NCBI RefSeq assembly: GCF_034190915.1
Contig: NW_026947496.1
Span: 57,174,501-57,238,500, forward strand
DNA from: Cavia porcellus
Lineage: Eukaryota; Chordata; Mammalia; Rodentia; Caviidae
Length of the DNA: 64,000 nucleotides
Direction of reading: 5' to 3'
Shown here: positions 39,254 through 52,775 of the stretch, one piece after another
Layout of the letters: each line of letters begins with the position of its first letter
Numbering within the stretch: the first letter of the stretch is position 1
Position numbers and translations under genes: made by a program
Notes under the pieces: generated by a model
Databases searched by the model: none
What the model was told of the DNA's origin: nothing
What the model saw: only the letters and a program-made list of their open reading frames with translations

Positions 39254-40127
39254 CTGTAAAATATAAGTATAAAGAAGTTAGACTTAAAAAACATATAGCT
39301 CCCCTAAAAAAGATTTTCCTTTCTTCTATAAATTGTTTCAAACACACATAAAATCCTCAGATAAAATGAACCTTTTCTGATACAAAACAAGAGAATGCTT
39401 GAAATGTAGATACTTAAAAAACACTTTATATAAAGTACAGCAGGTAGAAGCAACTTTATTTAATTAGAAATATTCACCAGTACTAAAATAATGTTTATAT
39501 ATTAAATATTAACATTTTCCTAAATAATGATTGCAACAAATAAAATATTAATTCAAATTCAAATCCAAATTTTTCACATTTTCTACAATGATAATATTTT
39601 AGGAAAATTAGAAGAGCTCAATAGGTAGATATCCTAAAGATGGACATTTGTAGTTCTGAATCTCTAATAAAACATAAAATTATACTGTATCTTAAATTTA
39701 TGTTTTCAAAGTTAACTCTGGAAAATGCCCAATTACATATGTTGCATAAAACAAAAACAAAAAAAAATCCTAATAGTAGAGATAGATCTGTCTGAGAATC
39801 TTGCAGATGACACCATTTTCTTTTCTGCTTTCTTGAATTTTTATAAATTTGTATGTACTACTTGAAAGGAAGTAAGTGTGTAAGTTCTATGTCATTTTCA
39901 CTGGTCCCTTAAAATTAGTTATGGTACGTAGTTATAGTGAACTAGATATGCACACTTAAAATCACACAATATTTACTCAACTACTGAACCTCAGCTAGTT
40001 TTGAATGTATGATGCGAAAGTCTGCCACTTTAGCAAGAAACATATACAACTCTGACTCAGCAGCTGTTTTGATTGGGCTATGTTAGTTGTCAGTGAGCCA
40101 AAGAAAGAAATCACAGGTCTCTTCAGA

Positions 40128-40406
40128 CAGTGGTTCTCAACAATTAGTTTGTGCCATGTAATATAGCCAATCAAATATTGTGTGTCTCAAAGAAGAATAA
40201 TTTCATGAGTGAAAATATTGGAACTTGCATTATATACTCAATCAGATGCTCTGGTAGTAATATTCTTGTGCATCTACAGTCTGATGATACACTCTTATGT
40301 GAGAAGTAAGAAATAAAACTATTGTCACAATGCTAGGAATGGGGCATAACATGTACTAGGTATGTGGAAATCTGCAAAACGTCAATGTACAATTGAGAAT
40401 CACTCT
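40128..40406. mobile_element. Probable small hAT element with inverted ends
   Basis: The left end cagtggttctcaa (40128-40140) and the right end ttgagaatcactct (40393-40406) are imperfect inverted repeats of the hAT cagtggttctcaa type. The flanks cttcaga and cctcaga are similar, as expected for an old 8-bp duplication. The 279-bp interior has no open frame. Confidence 0.55.
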
Positions 40407-42825
40407 CCTCAGAAATATATTCCAGAAACTTCCACCATCATCAATTCTTCAACCTCCTGTCAATACTTGCATTCCCATTAATTGCAGGCGCTGATTTGAG
40501 ATAGTTCCTGCTCCAATTCCCAATTGTTCAAGTGCAAGTGCAAGTTGTTTACTTGGAAGGTGAAGAACAAAAGTAGTCCCACCAAACAGAAGTCAAACGG
40601 GGGAAATGAAGACAGCCAGTGAAGGATTAGATATATACCACCTCTTACTGTAGGTAACTGAAACCTCCACTAGTTCATTTCCTATAAATCATGTGTCTCA
40701 AAGTTACCCAAGAGTTGTCCTGGCCAAGAAAAGAGGGAACACAGATATTTAGACATCAATCATGATTAGTCATCATTGGAGGGTACTCCCAATACTGTTA
40801 GTGACTTGGCCACTCCTAACCTATTACCGGGGCTATTTCAGCAGCCCCAGAAGCTAAAACAAATGACTGTTCTAGACACTGGAACTGGTGTGTGTACTGA
40901 AATGTTAAAAACAAAAGGGTCTAGTGGAGTATATGTAGTATTTGCTCCCACAGTGCCTATGAAATGGAGAATTTTTAAAGCAATTTTCAGTAACATCAGG
41001 TCCTGGTGATGGATGCACAAAAGTACTGAAGAATTTAAGGATACAGGAAAGGGGCACACGTACCTCAATCAATTACTATAACCTTTCCAGTGACTGATAA
41101 TCCTTACTTAGACCCAAAGCTGTCTCTTCCTTTGTTTACCTCTGCCCAATGAATGATATATCTTACGATCAAAATTACATTCAACTACTAATCCAATGTA
41201 AGTATCATTCCAGATTAGCTTTAAATTATAACTCACCACTATAATTTCCTCCTAATCATGTACATAAATGAACCAGTGGTTCAAAAATCATGAGAAGGGT
41301 AACACAAACACACATATAAGTAGATAAGTAAGTTGATAGAAAGGTTAAAAAAAAAGCTTTTTTAAATTATGAAATTAGTCATCTTGCTCATGGTAAACAC
41401 AAGATGCATTAATATGATATGTGATATGTCAAAAATTCATAAATAACCAGGAAATAATAAAAAGACATGTTAAACTGTGGAAACAATGGACATGACTCAA
41501 CCTCCAGGGCTATGTTGATTGAACTGATATCTCTTCCCCTGGACATGTTATAGCTATACAGTTTATGCTCCAATCCTAACCTAGAAAGGATTTAGAAATA
41601 ACAGATTTAGAAAACACAATCAGTTGAGTATCTTGGGGAAAAATAAGGGAAGGGGTAAGTGTAGCAAAGACTATTACAGTAACACTGCCACTGTTGTCAT
41701 CATCTTTTATCAGCATCATCTTTAAAAAGCATTCAAATAAGTAAGAGAAGCTGTGCACTAAAAAGAACAGATTGCATGACCTATATTCTCATACTTTAGT
41801 GGAAAAATAAAATGTCATGAACTCATAAATAGGATAAGAAGGAAACACTAGACTGGTAAATCTTTGAAGACAGTTTGCTTTAGGGTCCAAAATACCCTTG
41901 CTCACAGTAGACTTTCATGCAGTGTTTCTGGTGAGAACAATGAATATCTCAATTTAGAAGATTTTAATCTCTATACTAGACGTACTATGAATGAGAAGCA
42001 TTTCTACTTGAACCACAGGATAAGTCACAGCATAGAATCTGGGCTATATTTATGTCAGGAAAGTATATAAGAAAGGAAAATAAGTGGATTTTTAAAAAAC
42101 TGTCTTTATAACAGTAATCCTCAAGGAACCGTACATAACAGTTAAGATTTTAAAAGAATAAATACACTGAAAGAAGTTTTAAAATCTCTTTGAAATCTCA
42201 CTCATCCAATAAATATTTACTACTGCTTAGGTCAAGGTTGTGGGGGGGGGTGTCAATAGATCAATGATCCCTACTTTCATAGTTTATATTGATTAGCAGG
42301 AATGACTGTTAAATGATTACACATTATTCATAAACCAGCACCTGAGAAAGGTAAAGGAGAGGGCAGTAGTTTCTAAGAAAGCCTAAATGACAACAATGTT
42401 CATCAAGAAGATAAAAGAATCTCTGAGAAAATGGAGCATGAGGTAAAAAATAAATGACACAGTATTGATGTACTAGTATGACAGAAGGAAGAAATATTTC
42501 CAGGAACAGACAAATAATTATTATGTACTTCTGAGCAGGTAAACATTGTGGTGAGCAGCCACTGTCCAAACAGTCCTCTGTCAACTACTATTTCATCTTC
42601 CAGATTGTCCCAGCACCTAAGCCCACCTCCTGAGATGCACCACATAACAGGTTAATGCCTATCTCAGCAATGTTTCCAGAATCCTCCTCTAGCCCATGTC
42701 ATTTCTGATTACTAAGTGAGCATGCTCCATTGCTGGCAGATATTTTGGCAGTTACTTGTGGGATTAGAGAATAGGATATGCAAAGATTTTGTATGCTAAG
42801 GGCTTATGGTTTAATGCAAGAACAG

Positions 42826-42915
42826 TTTCAAGGGTGTGGCTCAGTGGCAGAGTGCTTGGTTTGCTCAGCATTCTAAGACCTTGAGTTCAATTCTCCACAC
42901 CAAGCTGGAAGAGGG
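42826..42915 (+). mobile_element. ID-type SINE, sense, older copy
   Basis: Contains gtgtggctcagtggcagag (A box), then tgcttgg and ccttgagttcaattctcc (B box) followed by acacc. It lacks the GGTACC ending of the other IDs, so it belongs to a different or older subfamily. Confidence 0.75.
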
Positions 42916-45900
42916 GAAGGGCCCGGTCAAGTGTGGTATCAAATAAGATTGCAGATGTGTAATGGAATCATCCTTGTATGACTGGCCAAAAAATATTAGC
43001 CTTCACATATACTTATTTGAAAAGTCACTGCAATTTTAAGGAAGATATTGATAAGCTGAAATTTGCAGAAAATGTTCAAAATCAGATATATTATAATCTA
43101 TGTCTGTCTTAAAATGTTGAAACAAAACACATTTCTAACACATCAATTTTACACTTGCCTACAAATTCAAAGAAATCAGAAACTATATGATATTTAACAA
43201 ACTATCTGATGTAAGGATCAGTGAATAACTGTATATGGTAATGTTCATATATATGCACACAAAGATACAGCCTCTAAAATATGAAATTTGAAAACTTCAT
43301 CCAGGAATCCAACTTTAACAATAAAATTATTTATTTTTTGATCAGTGTTAAAGTAGGGCCTTTACTTTATAAATAAGCTATGTAATTAATATAATCATGA
43401 CTTGACTTCTTGGCATGGAGAAAAGGGAAACATTAAAACTGCCCCACTTCTAAATCACAATGCTGGAATAATTACAAAGAAAGCTAATGAAAGAAGACAA
43501 ATAGGAATCAAAATGTCATTCATTACAATAAGAATACTCTACTATTCATGCGAATGTTCTAAACTAAAGAAAACTTGAAACCCTTTAGAATTTTTCCTAA
43601 TAGACTTTTGTACTTGGGGTAAAGCTTAAAATATTCACAACACGTTTTCATGGCAGTCTTTTAATAGCCCTCAAATTTAGTACATATTGACAACTGTAAT
43701 TCTTAATGTCAACTGTGCTAAAAAATGCTGGACCTTGGACTCCAAACAAAAATTCTCTAAATTGTTCCTGGTTGCTCTAAAAGGAAAAGAGCATTTGTGG
43801 TTTTTGTTATACACTTCACAAAACTGATACTAAAACTGTGGATCATGGAAACATTTTTATCATGAAAATATGTATTTATTATTTTAAATATGTATCACTC
43901 AACTTTTACTGCAGTCTTAGCAAATGCTCATCTTTGTTTCTTTATGTGGGGGAAAATTTAGGAATGAGAATGATATCAACAGAGTAACAAATATCTAACA
44001 GATTCTTTTACTGAAAGAAAAATCCTGTAACAATTTTGTCTAGAATAATCATCTGACACACCACAATCTGCAAAAAGTCACATCCAACTTCAATATTTTA
44101 GATACATGTTCCATTTATGAATAAACAGTATTCCTGATCTCACCAAAATTTTTTTAAAAATCCTTAAGAATAGAGACTTTTATTGTGCTGAAATACGCAA
44201 ATATTATTGGATAAAAGTTTGAGTGTGGGGTGTGTTATGTTGTGTAATGTTGTGTTATGAGCCTTCTAGAACCTACACTAACTCAGCATCATGGTGTGCA
44301 ACCATAATACTAGGACAGTCCACTAACTAATGAGTTTACTGGGTTGATGAGACTAAACATCCTGCCAGACTGGAAATCAGGCATCTGATACCTAGTAACT
44401 TACTTACATTCATAATCACAGTCATGTATTCATTAATTTACAACCTGCACATCGTTCAAAAATGTAGTCCATCCACTTTGCATCCTAATTCTGTTTTTTT
44501 CTTGCTGGAAATAGCTGATAGGGGGCGAAATTTACATAGGAGGCTTCAAATACAAGATTCTGGACAACTTCACTCATTCTCCCTGCAGTTCACTCATGAT
44601 TGGCCAGATAGAGAGGGGAGAACATAATGTGCCAGTAGGTCTGTGTTTACAATAAAACAGTATGGTAAATGCCAGCTGGAAGTCATTTCATGCTCCTGAG
44701 GACACCTATGACACTGTCTCTCCCCTTTTTTTGACTCTTCCTCAATTTCAGCATGTTTTAATATGGTTACACTATTGCTTTTCTGGCTAGCAAGACTATA
44801 ATCTAGAAAAACAAAACAGTAATTTTCAAACTTTTGTAGGTTAAGATCCCCTTTTAAAGACTTCAGCCATTATATAGCTATCTCTCTAGATCAAATGCAC
44901 CTAGACAAACACAACCTATCTTTGTGTACACATTTTGATTTATTACCCTGGAAAATAATCCCTGTATATAGTTGTGAATAGATCTACATATTTGTGGTTG
45001 TGTGCATGTTGGTGAAAATTTATGTCTTTCTTGATTTTTCATGAAAGATTAATAGAAAATTTATGGAAATTCAAAAACACAAATTATGCAATTTTTCTAA
45101 AGCAACTTGTACTTAAAATAAACCTAATATTCCTAAGAAGACTACTGTTGAAAGGCTTGACAAATTGATATTACCAATTTGTTTTTCAGGTGAGGTATTC
45201 CATTTCCATCATCTTATTTACTTTTGCTTTTAGTCTTCTAGCAATCAATGTCCAAAAACAAGAATAAAGAAAAACCGAAGGTCTTGATCTGTGCACATTA
45301 TAGCAGGTGGATTACTCAAATAAAACTACTGTGTTGATTTCAGAGCCTCTTTATCTTTGCCTTCAACTCAAAAGGACTTCCACTGACAAGGCCAATGTCA
45401 CTGATACAATGTCAGAAAAAAAAAAAAAACCTGCAAATCCATTTTGCAATTGGTTCTACTACTTTTGTCCAAGTGCAAGCTGAAAGGAAAAGACAAAGCT
45501 ACCGAATCATGCAAACCCATGACCCGCTTCAAAATACGAGACAGAATGTCAACATTTCTTGAGTGTACTTGACATTTACCTGCTTTGCTCAAACCTCAAC
45601 TATCATGGCCACATGCAGGACACACTGCTCTACAAATACCTCTCCAAACAAGGTGAGCGCTTCCACTTGACATGCACTGAAGACCCTCCAGCCTATTTCA
45701 GGGCAAGACGTGTTTCACAGCAAGTCCAAGTTTCAATAAAAGCACAGCATTTTCAAAGTCTTCACCAGAAAAAGCAACATAACTCAAGTTTTCCCAAGGT
45801 AGCAAAACTTAAGGTACTTTCCTGGGATTTTTTTTTTTAAATGTTATGTTTTCCTTTAAAGAACCTGGCCATGGGTTATACTGAGACGTTTGAGTGCTAT

Positions 45901-47114
45901 CATCTTTAATGATGGAAAGAAAAAAGAATTTTAAAAAATGACAAGCAAATTCTATGACATATTTTGATATATTCTTTACCTTGATTGGGGAAAATGGATA
46001 TGTCTCTGGGTGTCCAAGGGATGAGAAATTAAAAAGGAACTATGGTTGGGGGTGGGGGGCACATTAAGAACCTTAAGGAAGAAAAATCTCCAATATTTGA
46101 GGATCTCTAACCAACTCATCACTTATAAAAATATCAATTCTAAACTTCTAGCAAGTTAAAGGTGTCATGATACTCAGCCACTGTAAGTTCAATCAAGTAA
46201 AAGCTGCTGTACACTATTTCCTCCTCTTCCCTTGCAAATCACTAAAGAGACCTCAGAATCTGCAATAGTTAGGTGCAAAAGATGAGAAAGAAACTATATA
46301 TCCTTAGGTAACTATAGATTTACCCTCTGAGCAGCTGAGCACCAAAAAGGAACTTAGATTTACCTTTAAATCAAGCTTGAAGTCGTAACAATATATCTTA
46401 TAGGACTGTTTCATTTTTTTTTCCATTGAAATTGGGTCCATTATCTAAGCATTATCAAAAACAAAGCAGATGAGACTACCTAGGTTTTCATCCAGGAGCA
46501 GGAAAGGAACAGAGGTGGGAACTTTACAGAAAGAAGCAAAGCTGAAAATATTGGACCATAAAGTCACAATTAGGGTACTATCACATGAATTGTGCTTCTT
46601 TGATGTACTGTTACTGACAAGCACAACCAAAAGGTAGAAAATGGAAAGACACCATAGTGACATGCCAGACAGGTAGCTTGCAAGAAAATGCTTTAAAAAA
46701 AATAAAAGAATGTTAACTCAGGGACAAGGAAAAGCATAAGAACAGAATCACACCACAAAAGCAAAATCTAGCACAGATGGTGATCCATGAGAAGGAAAGA
46801 GTGGCACAGAGACTAAGGAAAAAGGCTGAGAGGCCTGGTGAAGGCTGCTTTTAGCTGTGCAAAGAAACAGTGGAAACATCCGAAGTAACAGATTCCAAGG
46901 CTGACAGTGTGTGTCAGGGATAAATGCAAATGCCTTGAGCATTCTTTCTAGGTGATGGAAATACCCTAAAATGTGATGTGAGGATGTTTGCACAAATCTG
47001 TAACAGTTATGAAAATTAACTGAAAGTGAACAAAATATGAGTGATTTTCCATAGTTTTAATGCAGTGAAACTATTTTGGCAGTCCCGCAAAAAATGTCAA
47101 AACAAGTGCAAGAC

Positions 47115-47152
47115 AGAAAGAAGGAAAGGAAGAAGAGAAAAAAAAGAGGAAG

Positions 47153-47213
<61 letters not shown>
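47115..47213. repeat. Polypurine tract ending in (GA)n
   Basis: 99 bases of purine with one cytosine (47155). The right part is about 28 uninterrupted GA units. Confidence 0.96.
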
Positions 47214-47216
<3 letters not shown>

Positions 47217-48031
47217 ATTAAGATTTGCAAAATAAATGCCTTTGCCTTTAGTGATGCTATCAAATGGCAATGGCCAAATGGGAAAAGCAGACCCAGAGAC
47301 AGAGACATTCTCAGGTTGGCCTTTCTGCTGAACTGGCAGGCTGATCTCTGGTTGCTTATATTAGTCTTTGTGAGAGAGAAGGGAGTGTTTCACAGAAACG
47401 ATAGCATTGGTCAGGGGTCAGCTGCTGAGCATGTCCTGTATCCTGCAGTAGTATTTTTATGTTCCTTTTTACATTAACTTAGAAACTGTAGTCTGATGCT
47501 ATGGAGGTACACACCTTTGAAAAGCTCTGAAAATGAACGGTAGTACTATCACTTGCCCTTCTCTTAAGTCTAAAACTACCTCAGGCTGCAAACTTAGACT
47601 CAACATACTAGCGAACATCCTCAAAGCATTCAGACACATTGAGTAACACTAATCACTAAATATGATCCAGATGGAGTACCTTAGAAAATCCCTTTCTCCC
47701 AGATATCCAAAATACACTGTAGGTACAATGAGTTCTGAGTAGATAATAATGGCACGCGCTAAATTCTGAATTGGAGATGGCCAACATTCCAAATGTTTTA
47801 TAAATATAATTGTATATTATGAGATGTAAAAAGTATAGTGTTGCCTTATTATTTAATTTGTAGTATAATTTGAATACATTAAAATGTAGAAACCTTAGCT
47901 GTAAAATTTTTCAATATGTCATTTTAGATTATCTGTTATACAAAATAAAACAAAGCTGTTTCCATTATATGGCTTAAAAATGAATACTGAAACAAATGTA
48001 TGAAATAACAAATTAGCCTAAAACAAATTCC

Positions 48032-48152
48032 TGGCCAGGAATGGTGGTCCACACCCATAATCCTAGCAACCTGAGAGGATAAAACAGGATGACTACAAAT
48101 TCAAACCTAGTCTGGGTCTCTTAGGGAGATCTTGTCTCAAAATAAAAAAAAT
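48032..48152 (+). mobile_element. B1 SINE, sense
   Basis: ggccaggaatggtggtccac, acccataatcctagcaacct, gatgactacaaattcaaacc and gggagatcttgtctcaaaat followed by an A-rich tail. This is the clearest B1 copy in the window. Confidence 0.85.
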
Positions 48153-48630
48153 AACAAATAAAGGCCTATGGATGAAGATCAGGTCAGTGTGAAGCCCGTG
48201 GGGTCAATCTCAATACTGTCAAAAACAGAGAGGGGCAAATTCCTCCACTGTAATAATTATTTTGCAAGTATCTATCCTTATTACCTCTCACATTTTCTAC
48301 CAGGAATGACTGTCCTGACATTTATACTCGAAGTCAATGTTTCTAAATTACAGGTTGGGTCCCATTTAGGGAGCTGTAAATAGAGTTTTTCATTTGCTTT
48401 CTTGCTTGCAACTTGCAACTGAAAACTATCAGGATGTACTGAATCTAATAAAGGTAAATACTACTTTGAACATGAGTCCTGAAATAAGTAACTAAAAATA
48501 AATTATTATAAGTATTAATCAGAAACACTTTGAAATGAATACAAGTCACAGTGATCTATGGTAGAACATATGTGCATGTGCATGCATGTGTGTGCACGTC
48601 CACACACGTCCATAAGCACACACATGTGCA

Positions 48631-48631
<1 letters not shown>

Positions 48632-48667
<36 letters not shown>
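48632..48667. repeat. (CA)n microsatellite
   Basis: About 18 units, preceded by a looser TG/CA-rich stretch from 48570. Confidence 0.96.
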
Positions 48668-48669
<2 letters not shown>

Positions 48670-48767
48670 AACCTTTGGTAAATTATGTAATTCTCTTTGC
48701 CTCGAATGCTATGCCCATAAAAGAGGAATGGCAAATTTTTGTATAAGCAATTTAACAAGAATTATAT

Positions 48768-49544
48768 GTTAAAGAGGCAGCACCATTTGTGGACTGCAGG
48801 ACAAGAGAACAAGAAATCACCAAGAAGCAAGCCCTTCAAATCAGCGTGGTGAGCATGCCACCATGCATGCAGCCAGACCTCAGCCCCTTCTGGTGAATGG
48901 GCTGGGAAACAAGAAGAGTCAACCCCCTTCACCTTGTAAGAGACCAGCTGATCCAGAGAAACAGCAGAAGCTATTGAGGTGTAATGCAATTTGATGCTTG
49001 TGGTGTTTGGTGTTGTCACTGACTTTTCAGGTCTAGGGGCAGTGACCTGATCATCAGTTCATAGTATGGCATCTACAGAGGATCTCTTGAAGGTGGTAGC
49101 CACTGTTAATTCCTTATTGTTTTGTTTTGAAGTCCTGTTTCATTTCATTGTTTTTTTTGGGTTGGGTTTTATTCAGCTTTGTTTTGTTTGATTTTGTTAA
49201 TCCAATGGCCTGGGGAGCTATCGCAAAGATAGCAAGATATATTATGATACCCATTTTGAGTTTACAATTACCTTGTTTTGAAGTCCTTTGTTGCATTCAT
49301 TGTTTTGTTTTTATTGGTTCTATTCTTGTTGTGTTTTGTTTGATTTTGATTTTGTCTGCAGGTATCTACAGCTATTTTGAAAACAACAAGAGGCGTTATG
49401 GCAACCATTGTTGATTTCGTATTTTTTTAAAGTCCCATGTCACTTATGCTGGTTTGTTTTGATTGGCTTTATTCTATTTTATTTTGGTTGGTTTTATTCT
49501 CTTTAAAATAAAAATAAAATTAAAAATATAGTGACACACACAAA
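48768..49544 (+). mobile_element. 5'-truncated relative of the HAL1-like element
   Basis: Seen: a 777-bp block flanked by exact 11-bp copies of aagaattatat (48757-48767 and 49545-49555). Its 3' part (from about 49360) parallels the 3' region of the element at 53163: aacaacaagaggcgttatgg, caaccattgttga here against gataacaagaggaagcacag, taaccatgataga there. Both end with T-rich sequence and a ctctttaaaat / tttctttaaatt motif before the A-rich tail. The tail here is mixed (taaaaataaaattaaaaata, then acacaca). The left 300 bp (48770-49080) were not matched to a known element. Confidence 0.65.
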
Positions 49545-51811
49545 AAGAATTATATAGTAAGCCAACTCTTTGGCATTCAGGTTGTGGTAGTTATGATTTC
49601 TATCCAAGAAATTAAATATAATTGGCACCTTGAGAGGAGAAAATCAAAGCCTTAAATAAAGGCTATACTCCCACACAGTCTAAAGAGATATTAACTGCTC
49701 ATGGGCTGCTTATATTATTTTAAAAACAAAAACAGAAACACTTGTTCAGCTTAACTGTGTCTTTTTTTCAAGTTTCTTTATATCAGTTAATGGAATGATT
49801 CTGACAACTTTTGGAAATGCTAATCATGGTTATGAATAGTTTATCGCTTGGAATTCACACTCACTGGGGCTATATCTAGGTGTATAAAAAACATTCACTC
49901 TATCAACACAGAAGTGTAAATCTAAATTGGGGCAAACTGTGATCGCAGCTTGCACTGATACCCACAGTATCAATCTCAACTGAAGCAAGAGAAGCACTCT
50001 GAACCCCTTACCACACCGACAGTGCCTCCTTTGCCTTTCAGGCAAAGATCATCGGTTCAGATGAGGAGCAGGAGGCACAGCAGAAAGGGCGAAATGAGAG
50101 ACACAAACTGTCTGTGTGGTTTCCTCTGGAGTGGGAAAGAGTCCAGCAGGCCAGGGTGCAGGCTGCGCGTAGCATACGAGCACTCATCGACCTCAGCCTC
50201 AGTCTATACACGGCCATCTGAGCCCAGGGCTGCTGGACAGTCTTACTTACCAGAGGGGCCTGGGCATCCAGAGTTGTTTATGAGCATTCCCAGTTTTTAA
50301 ATGTTAGGAAGCAATTAATAGAAACCACTTCAAAACTCTTGGTGTAAACCAAAAATCCATCTATAATAGAGATTACAATTTTGAAAACTCCAAAAGTAAT
50401 TTTTCCATCTAAAAGAACCCAAAAAATACATGATCATTTTGCTGCTCTTATAGAAATATGCTGTGCTGCACATTAGAGATGCAATCTTTTTTTTTCTTTA
50501 TACATTTTATCTTTTCATTGAGGAAAAATGTGACAGCAAGATTCAGAGTACATCTCCTCCTCATTTTAAAGGCAGAAATCTGTACTATTTAGAAAGTATT
50601 CCATTTTATTTTTATTTTATTCCATGAAAGAGATCTCCTTCATTCACAGGTAAGTTAGTAGTTAAAGATCAAACTTTAAAAAAAATCAAAAGGTTTCCAG
50701 CACTGTGCCCAACTAGCGATTTTCTCAGCCGTATACCTGCAGGCTGCTGCAGACCAGGGCTCTCTCTCTTTTGCACCCCACTATGTCATACAGATACAGA
50801 TATTAACATTTCTCTATGTGCCATGTGTAAAATATTAGGAAGCTGTGGATGTGAATGTGAATCTGGAAATTCACATTTCAGATTAACAAAAATGATTAGC
50901 AGGAAAAGTTTGAGGGACGCACAGAGAATCTGGAGGCAGCATTTAAGAGTAGACACATTCAATTCAGGTAACAGTAATCAATACAGTTTCATTTCTCTAC
51001 ATCCTGAGACTGATTTGGAACTGGAACTAAATGTAGAAAGAATAATTTATGTAGATTTTAAGGAAAACGCCGGGCTCTGCATACCAGGGTTGCCTTTTCA
51101 CATAGAGAACTCTGGCTGGTAAATACTTGCAGAATAAACCTATTTCTGGGCAAGTAAGTTATGATTTCCAGTTCTCTCAGAGCAAAGATTTTCATCTTTC
51201 TTCCTTTTCTGGACCATCTGATAAACACCACAATATGAAGATTTGAAAATGTATTTTACTTTGAAAGACCAGAAAAAGTTCATTTCACTTGAAATACACA
51301 TTTCAGATTAACAAAAACAATGGAAGTTTTCACAAACACACATTCCAATATTTCCAATGTGCTCAGAATTCCAGGATATCAGGGAGCCAGGCAAGAATCA
51401 TTGTGTAAATTCATAAGAGTGCCAGGAAGGGACAGAGCCGAGCTCCAAAGTGCCTCCCAGGAAAGAGAGGCTACTGTTTCTCAGTTTTAGACAGCAGTTG
51501 CAACATATCATCTTCCTCCAAGTTAGGAACTTTTCTTTTTTAAAACGTGGCACTAACCTGAGAAAAATTTCCTATTGAAAATATGTGGCCACCATGCCAG
51601 GAGCATAAGGAATGTGAGCACACTTTCTTGCAGAGGGGAAACAAGAGAACAACAACAAAAGCCTCCTTAGGAGACTCCTTGTCAACTCTGCAGTGCACAG
51701 TTTCTGCCTTGCCATTTCCATGTGAATTCCCACTGCACACCCAAAAGCCTACACTGGTGCCCAGCCCAGAGCAAGCACTACGAACAAATGTGTTGAATTA
51801 ATGAACATCAG

Positions 51812-51990
51812 ATTGCAGGCAGTAGTTGCCATACTTGGCTCTGGACTAGACCATCTGGGAGAGTGATGCAAAAACACACATCCCTTGGTCCACTGAATCA
51901 TAATTTCTAGGCACCAGGCCCAGAATTTCTTTTTTAACTTCCCAAGGTAATTCTGCTGTGGGATTATCAACACTTTCAGGAACCAGCGGC
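51812..51990 (+). mobile_element. MER5-like hAT relic
   Basis: tacttggctctggactagac, catctgggagag, gtccactgaatcataatttc, taggcaccaggcccagaatt and aaggtaattctgctgtggga match the internal order of a MER5A-type element. The ends are eroded. Confidence 0.65.
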
Positions 51991-52204
51991 TAAGTAACAT
52001 AATGAGCCTCTAAGTTCCTGTCCTAGCTGTCAGTGACAGGACTGAAACAAACCTGCAATTTGGTGGCATTTTACCACTTTGGACTCGAATTTCTTTTTCC
52101 TGAATCTCCTTATTTTGTTACTTGTGTGACTCTGCCTCAGGGAAAATAGAAGCAGGGAGAGAAAAAAGTTCATGTTGTTCTCCAAATGAATTGCTTCCAA
52201 AGCG

Positions 52205-52207
<3 letters not shown>

Positions 52208-52252
<45 letters not shown>
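52208..52252. repeat. (GT)n microsatellite
   Basis: About 22 uninterrupted units. Confidence 0.97.
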
Positions 52253-52255
<3 letters not shown>

Positions 52256-52479
52256 TTATTTCAGAAATACAAGAGAGAAGTAAACTTCTTTAAGAATCTT
52301 ATTTTAATAACCTTACTTCTAGTTACTGAATATAAAATGAACACCTTCATATTACCAGTACAATAAATATGCTTCTGCTTGTACTTGAAAGTTATGTCCT
52401 ATGTAAATATCATGCTGATACAAGAAAATTTTTATGATTTGTAACATATGAATTTATCCCTTGTCTAGTTATTTTTGTG

Positions 52480-52644
52480 TGTATCACTACAGTTTTGTCT
52501 TCTCCTCTTTTTCTTTTCCATTGGTATGTTTACTGTTTGCAGTCTCACTGTTTGAATGTTTGCTTTGTGTGCTTTGATCCTGTGACCTGAAACACCGTTT
52601 CTAAGATGATAGCAAGTAATCTATTAACTGGTGACAGCTTACTG

Positions 52645-52683
<39 letters not shown>

Positions 52684-52775
52684 TTCTGAAATACTTGTAC
52701 CCTTACACTGTTTTGTTTTGTTCTGCTTTTTTTTCTCTTTTTCCTTTTAAATAATAAAAAATTTTAAAAAAATAA
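52480..52775 (+). mobile_element. Possible third 3' end of the same LINE family
   Basis: gttttgttttgttctgcttt, tttccttttaaataataaaa and an A-rich end resemble the terminal part of the elements at 48768 and 53163. The similarity rests on T-rich sequence, and I found no target duplication. Confidence 0.3.
52650..52681. repeat. (GT)n microsatellite
   Basis: About 16 uninterrupted units, 400 bp from the previous one. Confidence 0.97.

Noticed and set aside
44815..44960. caaacttttgtaggttaaga resembling the end of an old hAT element
   Set aside because: Only one short block matches and no second end was found.
47076..47477. 133-residue open frame, the longest in the window
   Set aside because: A third of it is Arg-Glu repeats translated from the (GA)n tract. 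No recognisable domain and no splice or promoter context.
50823..51122. 99-residue plus-strand open frame
   Set aside because: No recognisable motif. Orientation is opposite to CNTN3 and there are no supporting splice sites.
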